From: Opeltia flavorubescens | Taxonomy: Eukaryota; Ascomycota; Lecanoromycetes; Teloschistales; Teloschistaceae | DNA length: 64,000 nt | Direction of reading: 5' to 3' | NCBI GenBank assembly: GCA_000442125.1 | Contig: KE546973.1 | Coordinates: 806,001-870,000 of the forward strand | Part shown: positions 55,993 through 64,000 of the stretch, one piece after another | Position numbering within the stretch: the stretch's first letter is position 1 | Layout of the letters: every line of letters begins with the position of its first letter | Made by a program: the position numbers and the translations under genes | The notes under the pieces: generated by a model | Databases searched by the model: none | Told to the model about the DNA's origin: nothing | What the model saw: the letters and a program-made list of their open reading frames with translations, nothing else

Positions 55993-56769
55993 TTAGACAG
56001 CTTTAGGGCGCCTTTTACCGATGTCCCATCCCCACCCACGCAGTACTTTAACCACCTTGGGAGTTACGGCGGCTGTGAGCGGTACCCTGATGAAAATGAA
56101 ACTCTTGTGTATAGCGTATGCCAGAGCCAGTTGCGTCCATAAACCTGGAAATCTAATTAGCCATATGTCACATGGAAAGTACAGCGAGGCTCATCACATA
56201 CTTGCATCTTCACTCTTATTTCGTTCCTCGGCTTCTTTAAACCCATGATCGTAGCCTTCCACCACCTCAGACCCTTCCACGCTCGCCCCTACAGCCTCCG
56301 CTGTCTCGACGTTTTGCGAACCAGAGGAGGGGCTCAACGGCAGCAAATCGATGAGTTTCCGGAATTGGTCGATGACAACAGATTCCCAATAACCTATTGT
56401 CTCTGTACCAACCCAACGTACCGCTAAAAAGCAAAAGGGAAAGTCAAGTGCTGACAGCGCTAGATATACACCTAACGCTGACCATCCGTATTCGCGACTA
56501 AGCTTACGGAGCCTTTGTGATAGCGAGAGTGATGGTTCGGGAGAGCCAAGGTTGGGGGTTGGATTGAACGGGGGCTTGTTTGAGTTGAAACGTTTGTTCA
56601 GTATGTGTCTGACTGGTCTCCGGTCCACATTTCTGGCGAGGAGTTGATGGAAGGGAGATTGCCGAAGCCTGGGGACAACCGTGCCGAATTGTCGACGTAT
56701 AGGTGCATGGATTGTAAGAGAAGGGCCACGGAAGAACTTCAATGGCAGGAGAACCTTGGGGGCTTTCAT
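55993..56769 (-). CDS. FAM210/DUF1279-domain mitochondrial membrane protein, 239 aa
   Basis: Exons 56769-56202 and 56144-55993; the 57-nt intron has GTATGT donor and TTCCAG acceptor. The first 70 residues are Arg/Pro/Phe-rich without acids, a mitochondrial presequence. The DUF1279 core is SREYGWSALGVYLALSALDF with a membrane helix and CFLAVRWVGTETIGYWE. An acidic insert (about 155-190) separates it from exon 2: SLWTQLALAYAIHKSFIFIRV and LTAAVTPKVVKVLRGWGWDIG, the usual end of the domain. FAM210-type proteins lie in the inner membrane and affect mitochondrial translation and haem metabolism in animals; the fungal role is not defined. Confidence 0.88.
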
Positions 56770-58548
56770 GGTTCCATGTATGTGCTACTCGATTGATAGT
56801 CGAGCCTGGTTCGATCAACGTCGTAAGCAATGAAAAGACTGGCCCTATAGGGCTGAATATGCTTACATCATCTCCTCCTTCTACGGCGAATAACATTTGT
56901 CTAATTGAATTGGCGTACGAGTCTTGTTATGAGCTTTTCGGACGACTCGCCTACCGAGTCCATGTTTACTTCTGATATCTTCGCTATTGGTTGATGTTGA
57001 ACATACTTCGAAGAGGGATCAAACGAAGATTTGCATCAGCAAGCAATCGAAGCGAAGAGTAAGGTAAACTGTTTTACGGCACAGAGATCTACCAACATGG
57101 CCCTGCTTCGTAATCTCGTAACCAGCCGGAACGTCGTGAACCGCCGTCGATCCTGGCGTCACGAGGTTGGCATTCGACACAGTCAGATCTGACTGCACCA
57201 CATGGATGGACCAATATGATCCCAGTTTGCCCTCGGCATGGCAAAGCCTGCCATTCCGCTTCCATCTCAGAGCCTCATCTCTCCTGCACTTACCTGCTAT
57301 CTGACGCTTTCTTGGCAGGACGTGCAGCGATCCACCTGGACCGGAGACGGGACACATGGATTTGAATCTATTCGGGCTTATGTCGACGGCCCAAAATGGC
57401 TCGCTTACAACGGATCCTCGCACTAGGTGCATGGCTCAAAGTTACCTGAAGAATACCCAGTAAACCTTCCGTTCCAAAAACAAAGCCAAATCCTACGGAG
57501 CAGACTACGCTTCTTGTGCACCAGCCTTCGAAACGGATGTGTGCATTTTCTTTCGACTGACTTTCATCTTAGTGTTTCAGCTTGGTCAAAAAGGTTCCAC
57601 GACGCTACTGATGTCAGAGGCTTACGTGCGCTCGTCCGCCAGGGTCTCCAACCTCCCCAGATCCGAATGTGTCAAACGATGATTGGATTCGGCATGCAGA
57701 GTATCGCAGAATAGGAAGCCCAAAGTGGACTGCAATCAAGTCCCACTCGTCCCAACAATGCTGGACGTCTGTGCGCGATTCTTGCAGGATCTCTAATCAC
57801 CGGAGAATAAATGTTTGACGTGCATGGCTAAAGTCGCACGAGGCTTGTCCCAAAGCTAATGCGTGGAGATCACCCCAAATGCGGCTTCGCACGCTGCCAG
57901 CGGCGAGCACGAATGCCCCAATATAGTATTTCTATATGGAGTATCACTACGTACTCGCTCGCTCCACACGAACATTGAAATATCACTAGCCGAGGGTCGA
58001 CTGGGTGTTCATTTACCCACGGACCACGGCTGCCTCCCACCATGAGGGTAGCCCTCCATACCGGACCGCGGGTGGCCTTTTCTGGTACCCAATCACACTT
58101 TCATACCCCGTCTTGCCTTTGACTTCTCTATCTAGTTCGAAAGTCTTGGCTCTTGGTGTTACCCTGAGGCACAGACTTTCTGTTCTTCGTCTTTCTTCGC
58201 TCCGAGTCTCGGCCATGCTCTCTTGCACAGCCATACCTTCCCGTAACTCTATCAGCCGTTAATCATTGCCTGGTCAGGCCTTGATAGGTATAGTATAGCG
58301 TTCACGGGCCACTAGGTTAACATGGTTCAACGGACGAAGAAGGAATGGGCGTGATCTCGGAGGGATATTCCATCCCCCTGCGGCTGGCTGAAGCTACTCG
58401 CTGTTAAGGTTTGCATGGTACTAGGATGGTGTGACAATAAGATGGGATCATAAATGTATGAGGCTTTCCGGAATAATCTGTTTTTTGACCCGGCAACGTC
58501 CTCTGTACCGTTTGTACAGATCGATACCACCGTTTCAACTTACTAATC
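56770..58548. other. Gene-poor interval, 1.8 kb
   Basis: Includes the DUF1279-gene promoter. Around 57019-57432 both strands have open frames: the minus strand reads SDLTVSNANLVTPGSTAVHD and the plus strand (57238-57426) WTGDGTHGFESIRAYVDGPK. Either might be a decayed or spliced gene; I cannot decide. No repeat ends or RNA gene seen. Confidence 0.4.
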
Positions 58549-58860
58549 ATGGGAAGCGGTAACACGAACACAACTACCACGAGCCAGCTTACTCCAGCCA
58601 AAGCCCTCGAAATAGCTAAGAATTGCGAGGATGGGTCAGTACCACCATCTGTCACAGCGGTACTTGAAAGGGCCATCAGTGAATTATGGCAACGTATTCA
58701 AAGTCAGCCGGCTACGTACGTAATGAATAAGGAAGAATTCATCGTTTTCAACTACTACCGCAGCCGCTTCGCCAGCACGCCAATGGCACAACATGCAGTT
58801 GCAAGGTTTTGGAACAATTTTCATGGCGACTCGAGCGAAGTCAACGGCAGTCATGCTTGA
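58549..58860 (+). CDS. Small protein of unknown function, 103 aa
   Basis: Single exon from ATG 58549. A Thr/Asn-rich start (GSGNTNTTTTSQLTPAKAL) is followed by a helical, well-mixed body: ALEIAKNCEDGSVPPSVTAVL, ERAISELWQRIQSQP, then MNKEEFIVFNYYRSRF and AQHAVARFWNNFHGD. No signal peptide or membrane segment. Composition and codon pattern are those of a real small protein, but I do not recognise a family. Confidence 0.6.
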   Translation: MGSGNTNTTTTSQLTPAKALEIAKNCEDGSVPPSVTAVLERAISELWQRIQSQPATYVMNKEEFIVFNYYRSRFASTPMAQHAVARFWNNFHGDSSEVNGSHA

Positions 58861-59500
58861 GAAGACGCAGCATCGTTTCCCTTATTGTGAAACAATAAAG
58901 CCTCCAATGGTTATCGGAGCATCGACTTCCACGATGTCACACCAAACAGCTTGCTCCCTACAGAGTGGTATAATTATGAATTCAATATGGCGATTGCTGC
59001 TCACTACAATACTATCTGGCATAAGCCAAAGCCTTGATTGTTCGGCTGTGACATTGAACGGGGCAGGGCGACTGAAGTCAAAAATCCTAGGAAACCCGGA
59101 TGATTCCGGTGTCTGCTACTCTGTATCATTCCAGACAGAGCCTACACTTGACAGAATTTCGAGAAATTAAGAACTTTAGGATAGCCTAATCATATTACTA
59201 GTTGGTCCTCTATCCTTACTGTTATCCTATAATCTAACGAGCTGCAGTCTTCTTCTTTCAATTCGGATGCGGTTTCCTCGTAATGGGGCTCGAACCAAAA
59301 ATGCAGGGAAAACACCGAACGCATCCACATTCTTGCCCCTACTCCAGAGGAATGCTGCCAAATTTCAAGCCCCCGGGCACATTGTTGACAGCCGAAAGGT
59401 ATTTCAATAACCGTGGCTAGTATCTTGCAGCGGGTTCGACATTTCCATCATTCGTTACCCCATCTTCTGACCCTTTTCCCAATATCTGCTTGCTACCAGT
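58861..59500. other. Intergenic
   Basis: 640 bp with the promoter of the following secreted-protein gene. An overlapping frame at 58793-59170 is judged chance. Confidence 0.5.
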
Positions 59501-60738
59501 ATGCTTCGACTAAAGATCCGACTTCTCTGTACATTGGTATTGGCGCTTCAGTCGATCATCGCCCATCAATTCGTACCACGGGGAGACATCCAGCAAAGAA
59601 ATGGGAATAGGTTACAGCGGCGCCTCACGTGCGAAGCAGCGACGCCGGACGTGAGCGAGAATGCTGTAAGTGTGCGCACTAGGTAATCGATGTTGGAGAC
59701 GCTTATGTGTGTATTAGGTATTCACGGATGTATGCAATGAGAATCCTCAAAACAGCTTCACGCAATGTTTCAATTCACTGTATGTATTCAGCTGCTGGAG
59801 TACGATTGCCCACCGCTTGATGACTAATAACATAAAGGGTTCAGTATGCGCAAGAATCGGCTCTCAATATTTGCAATCGTTATTACACGCTTTACAACAG
59901 TTGTCTGGTGGCCAACAACTACTCGGAGACTACCTGCGCCGATTCAAGGGCAGGCTATGTCTACTGCTCCAACTACACGTAAGCTATCCCTTCGTGCATC
60001 TCGACCCTTTTTTCCATTCGCTCTTCGCAGAGCAACAACTGAGAGGCCTGGTTTAGAATTCAAGCATACGCTTACTGTGGCTGCTACTTTGCCAATCCGG
60101 AGCAGCTCTACAACTGCGCCAATGTCGAGCTTGAGATCGATAGCCACAAAACCCTGAGCCCAGCACCTAGCGGCACTATTCTAAGTTCAGCTCTGCTGAA
60201 CGGTCCTATCGCTCCTTCAACAGGGACCTTAAGTAATATCCCCAGCAGTGCACCTACGAGCAACCTCCCCGGCTTTACCCGACAGAGTAGCACCCTCCTG
60301 ACTTCGACGGTGTCGGTAACATCGACCTTTATCACCACCTCATGTTCCAGTGGCGTGTCGAATTGTCCAGCTACGACATATTCGTCGACGTTTGCAAGCG
60401 CGTCGTCATATTGGGCTTGTGGATCTGCTGGATGTGTCATCCCCCCTTCGTCGCTTCCTCCAGCTTCAGTACCCACGACTGCCTCTACAGCTCCTGGAGG
60501 TACGCAATCAACCTCTACTCTCATCACTACCGTGCCCGTAACGCGCACCTCAACGATTACGACCTGCCCGAGGACAGTCACACCATGCCCCTCACACTAT
60601 TCTAGCGAGAGTACATACACAACTACTACCGTCAGCACAATACTGAGTTGCGATGGAGGCTGCGAAGGAGCGCCCGCAAGGGCGGGTGAGTGTGTGGTCA
60701 GGAAGAGGACAACGGCGCTGAGAGCGAGGGAGTTGTAA
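59501..60738 (+). CDS. Secreted cysteine-rich protein with Ser/Thr stalk, 349 aa
   Basis: Exons 59501-59665, 59718-59779, 59838-59978 and 60057-60738; introns 52, 58 and 78 nt, frames closed. Signal peptide MLRLKIRLLCTLVLALQSIIA with HQF after it. Residues 45-150 hold about ten Cys in a spaced pattern (VCNENPQNSFTQCF, NICNRYYTLYNSCL, TTCADSRAGYVYC, YCGCYF, YNCANVE), a compact extracellular domain. Then comes a long Ser/Thr/Pro stalk with repeated TSTSTxITT-like motifs and Cys pairs, ending CDGGCEGAP. Such stalks suit a wall-linked protein, but no hydrophobic GPI tail is seen before the stop; a further 3' exon is possible. No family name recognised. Confidence 0.7.
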
Positions 60739-61084
60739 TCGTCCTGCGGCATCGTAAGTATTATCGCGTTTCTCGCGATTATTGGTAGGGACGGGTTTAT
60801 TTGGCGGCGCATGGCAGGTACGGATCATAAGACCAATAGGCAAAATTAATCTACCATTTCCCACACAATTTGTATATTGATGGGTAATCAGAGTAGCAAG
60901 TGTTTTGAGAGTTTTCACTTGGAAGCAAACCGGTATCGTACATCCAACCTGTGTTTCCATGCCCCTGCACCGATCAGTCATGTCTTCATTAAGGCACAGA
61001 ATCCATCCAGCCTATCAAACACCTGGGCGCCATCGCTACCAGACTACAAAAATCCACGGAACAAAGACCCAAAACCAATGATAT
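60739..61084. other. Intergenic between two convergent wall-protein genes
   Basis: 346 bp; C-rich on the plus strand towards 61084 because it abuts the neighbouring gene end. No further feature seen. Confidence 0.5.
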
Positions 61085-62640
61085 TTACATCAAAACAAAT
61101 CCAGCACTCACGACTACCCCCACTCCACCCACCCAGCTCCCCCAAACTCTCACCCTCCCCCCACCACTGGTCCCCACGCTCTTCCCCACACTCACCGCCC
61201 CCGTACCCGTAACCTTGGCCCCTTGCCCCTTCACGCAGCTCTCTTTCCCACACTCGAACCCGCCGGGAGGACAACACCCACCACCCACATCTGCCCCACA
61301 AGTCTGCCACCCCTGCGCACAACCGCCTCCTTCCCTTCCGTTGCTGCCGGCTCCGGTAGGCGCTACCACAGTGACCCCGTTGCCGTTCGCCACTGTTGTG
61401 GAAGCGGTAGCCGGACAGTCCGTGATGCCGCAGTCACGGCCTACGCGGCAGCATCCGCCGTGGTAGAAGGCTGAGCATTGGTAGAAGCCTGTGGGGCAGG
61501 AGGCGGGGGGAGCTGCGGAGATGAAATGGGTTGTTACTACTGCTGCGGAGGTAGGGCGGGCGGGAGCTATGAAGCCATTCGAGACGGTAGTTTCTGTTAT
61601 CGTTGGTGAGGTTGTAGAGGAAGAAGAGGAGGATGACGAGGATGACGAGGAGGGGGGAGGAGAAGTTTCGGTTGCAGTTGTGGATGTAATGACGGTAGTC
61701 TGGGAAGTGGATGTTGTGGCTGGGGGAAGGGGGATGGGTTCGAGAGGTGAGGATGTAGGGGTCGTGGCTGCTGATATGGGAGGGGCAGGGGATGAGGAAG
61801 TGGGGGAGGCGGTGACTTGGGGGTTGACGATGACGGTCGTGGTGGAGCTGTGGGCGCCTGGAGCAGAAGGGAAAACGTTAGGGCAATAGCCTCAATTGTT
61901 TTGAATCATTTTGCAAAGTGGAAGATGAACTCACAGCCTATGGTGCCTACACAAGCGTATCCTGGTACACAGCAGCCACCGCCTGAATCGCCAGGGCAGT
62001 TTGTGTATCCTGCAGCGCAGTCTTGAACGTTTCCGGCGCAGGTTTGCCCGCTGCCGCAGCACGCAACGTCACCTTGCCCGCTGTTTCTCACGAGCTGGCA
62101 GCTAGATCCAGATGGACAGCAGCTATTGGGTCGATTGATACTCGTACAGGCTTGGGTATCGTTTGGGCACTGGAAGGCGCGGTCGTGGAGTTGAAGGAGA
62201 CCGCGGGCCCAGTGGGAGTAGAACGGGGTATTGCCTTCATCTCGATGCAGCGCAATTGGAGCTTGGAAAGGGAAAACGAGAGAAGAATTGGTCCATCTGT
62301 CCATCTGTTCTGAAGCCTGGTTGTAGCTCTTCGATCGCAGTTTCGAATTCGCCGGTTCCGGCTGTGAAGCATCCCAATCATCGGCTTCTTGATCGAACTG
62401 CCAGTAATGTTGGAAGAACATCTCCCCTTCATTGTCCATCATCTTGCGTACGGCGATTGCCTTTTGAGATGCACCTTCCTCCTCGGCATCTTTCGCCCAT
62501 TTTTGTGGGCCGAATCCATTGTCGTTCTCACCGTTGTGTTGTCGGTGGGCAATTTGTTCTGCTTGAGAAGGGCGCACGAGGAGAACGGTCGCAGATAGGA
62601 ATAGAGCTAGCCGAGGAAGAAGGTATGAGTGGACGAGCAT
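61085..62640 (-). CDS. GPI-type cysteine-rich surface protein with Ser/Thr stalk, 503 aa
   Basis: Exons 62640-61935 and 61890-61085; the 44-nt intron has GTGAGT donor and TTGAG acceptor, phase 1. Signal peptide MLVHSYLLPRLALFLSATVLL to about residue 27. The N-terminal 150 residues are charged, then a Cys-rich block: FQCPNDTQACTSI, SCCPSGSSCQLV, VACCGSGQTCAG, YTNCPGDSGGGCCVPGYACV. A Ser/Thr/Pro stalk of about 130 residues follows, then a second Cys block (CPTGFYQCSAFYHGGCCRVGRDC, QTCGADVGGGCCPPGGFECG) and a Gly/Val hydrophobic end (WVGGVGVVVSAGFVLM), which suits a GPI signal. This is a wall protein of unknown role. Confidence 0.8.
61616..61665 (-). repeat. Poly-Ser tract in the stalk
   Basis: Serine codons TCC/TCG/TCA/TCT run in tandem in the stalk of the surface protein. 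Codons are mixed, so it is not a pure microsatellite. Confidence 0.7.
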
Positions 62641-63332
62641 GGAAGCTCAAGCAGATACAGAAAGCAGATGTAGTGACCCTAGTTTCTTTCTCCGATGTGA
62701 TTGTAAGTACAGCGTGGTTCAGTAGATGGATGACTGTAGCAGCCCAGTCACAATAATTCTCGATTTAGCTACAAAAGCAGATAGACGATTCTTGTGGAAA
62801 TCAGCGTGCAAGTAAAGAGGAGCTGTAGAAACCCGAAATTGTCATATCATATTCATTATTGTTAAGTTGTTTGATGTATATTCACTGGGTGAATTGAAAT
62901 GGCTGGGAAGGATAGCTGTGGCGGGCAACAAAGGCACCGCCAGTCGGCATTGAGCCTCCAGCTGGATTTCGGGTGACATATCAGGGAAGCAAGATATGCA
63001 TCCTTGTTAATAAATACATTATCGGTAGAACTTGTAGTATCCAAGGCAATGCGAGTAGAAAATATTCTTTGCTCGCTAAGCGGCAAGGCTACAACGCCTC
63101 GGGCTATACATTCAATTCTGATTCACGCGACGAAACATATTTACACAACACCGCTAAAAGTCGCCCTTTCAGACAAGGACAGCCGCTCTCGTCATGGCGG
63201 AAGCCAAAACTGGGATATCAGCAGAAATGTCGTCGAGACTCCGTACGCCACGCTCATATTTTCGCTTCCTGAGATCAGATCTCGACACAAGTCAGATGCT
63301 AGAAAACATTTATAGTCCCCCAGTATATTCTA
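62641..63332. other. Intergenic
   Basis: 692 bp with the promoter of the surface-protein gene (starts 62640) and the 3' flank of the final gene. Frames at 62973-63315 are chance. Confidence 0.5.
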
Positions 63333-64000
63333 TCAGCCGGTGAAGATGGCAGGAAGCCAGGATGTTCGCCTCTTGGACGAAGACGCTACCGCATTGTTCA
63401 GCATTGTCGACCTCTCAAGTTGATCCAAGGGTAGGCGCTTACCTTCTTCAGCTGCATCGGTGGCCTCCATCGAAATTGGTCGTTCGGGTGCTTCGGAGAA
63501 CTCTGCCTCCTGCTCACTTCTTTGCTCGCTTCCTCCGCTTTCCCCCTCGGCTGGCAACTGGTCTCCATTCTCATCGCTCTGCTTCATCGCCCGTTCCTGT
63601 TGGATCCCCCAAGCCTCCAGTCGGTTCTTCTCATCCTTCTCCTTTCGAACTCTCTCCGCCTCTTGAACACCGCCACTCTTCTTCAATCTACCTTCGTCAA
63701 CAAAAGTATTGAGCTCTTTCTTGAAAGCCCCTTCGCGTCGGCTTTCTAATTCCTCTTGGCGGGCCTTCTCGGCACGTTCAATAGCCTCGAGCCTGGTCTC
63801 ATGGTTCGGTTGTAACGCACGGACTTCTCCGAGCACACCGTCTTTGGCTTTCACTGGGTCGATTTCCTGATCAGTAGCAATAGCCGTCAAACCCTTGGAA
63901 GTGCTGCGAAGGCTAGTGCCGCCCGATGGACGCGATTGTAGGTTCTGTTGCTTGGTCGCTTGCTCCACCAGGGCAAAGGTCTGAGCTGCCTTCTCCAGAT
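63333..64000 (-). CDS. Coiled-coil protein of unknown function (5' partial)
   Basis: The open frame continues past the right edge of the window, so the N-terminus is missing. Visible sequence includes QTFALVEQATKQQNLQSRP, then a charged coiled coil: HETRLEAIERAEKARQEELE and AFKKELNTFVDEGRLKKSGG, EAERVRKEKDEKNRLEAWGIQ. A Glu/Ser-rich region follows. Near the end, a 57-nt stop-free intron (63442-63386, GTAAGC to GGTAG, branch GCTGAAC) is likely, giving an EEASSSKRRTSWLPAIF end; reading straight through is also in frame. No family recognised. Confidence 0.6.
   Translation of the reverse strand, partial: LEKAAQTFALVEQATKQQNLQSRPSGGTSLRSTSKGLTAIATDQEIDPVKAKDGVLGEVRALQPNHETRLEAIERAEKARQEELESRREGAFKKELNTFVDEGRLKKSGGVQEAERVRKEKDEKNRLEAWGIQQERAMKQSDENGDQLPAEGESGGSEQRSEQEAEFSEAPERPISMEATDAAEEGKRLPLDQLERSTMLNNAVASSSKRRTSWLPAIFTG

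Noticed and set aside
60108-60581. 157-codon minus frame opposite the Ser/Thr stalk
   Set aside because: Val-rich shadow of the repetitive Ser/Thr codons of the sense gene.
61491-61889. 132-codon plus frame rich in Val and Glu
   Set aside because: Shadow of the poly-Ser/Thr stalk on the other strand.
1-64000. Search for transposons, LTR elements, CRISPR arrays, 5S rRNA and secondary-metabolite genes
   Set aside because: No terminal repeats, polymerase or integrase motifs, spaced direct repeats, rRNA sequence or synthase domains were seen.

Overview
This window is nuclear DNA from a filamentous ascomycete (Pezizomycotina). The signs are compact genes with short introns (mostly 44-117 nt, GT..AG, CTRAY-like branch sites), a fungal MIC12, a GH81 glucanase, an EFM6 methyltransferase, an Axl2-like surface protein and wall-type cysteine-rich proteins with Ser/Thr stalks. 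The class cannot be fixed from sequence alone. There is no transposon, CRISPR, rRNA or secondary-metabolite cluster that I can support. Gene models below were spliced by hand from reading frames and splice signals; frame closure was checked for every multi-exon model.

Layout. 1-7 kb: the 3' part of an Mss116-type DEAD-box helicase, an unusual tRNA-Glu(CTC) gene with two insertions, a 1048-residue F-box/leucine-rich protein and ribosomal protein uS12 (Rps23). 7-24 kb: a small conserved protein, TAF13, a mitochondrial PPR protein, Cwf18, a zinc-knuckle/RS protein, an R3H-SUZ protein, MIC12, mitochondrial ribosomal protein bL17m and a Vtc5-like SPX protein. 24-38 kb: Mpp10, a gene-poor 2.1-kb interval with a tRNA-like fossil, Axl2-like protein, a GNAT acetyltransferase, EFM6 and a secreted GH81 endo-1,3-beta-glucanase. 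38-51 kb: an EamA transporter, a single-pass membrane protein, a large unknown protein, UTP25, eIF3f and COQ2. 51-64 kb: a JmjC/4CXXC protein, a possible small secreted protein, a FAM210-like (DUF1279) protein, a small unknown protein, two tail-to-tail cysteine-rich wall proteins and the 3' part of an unknown coiled-coil protein that leaves the window.

Themes. Several genes serve mitochondria (Mss116-like, PPR protein, MIC12, bL17m, COQ2, DUF1279 protein) and several serve ribosome production or translation (uS12, Mpp10, UTP25, eIF3f, EFM6). Many neighbours are divergent pairs with 200-380 bp between start codons (PPR/Cwf18, MIC12/bL17m, GNAT/EFM6, UTP25/eIF3f, COQ2/JmjC), which suggests shared promoters.

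The most unusual item is the tRNA-Glu gene at 2046-2185. Besides a normal 18-nt anticodon-loop intron it carries a 50-nt insert in the D-loop, yet the internal A and B boxes, the acceptor stem, an upstream TATA-like site and a T-run terminator are all intact.
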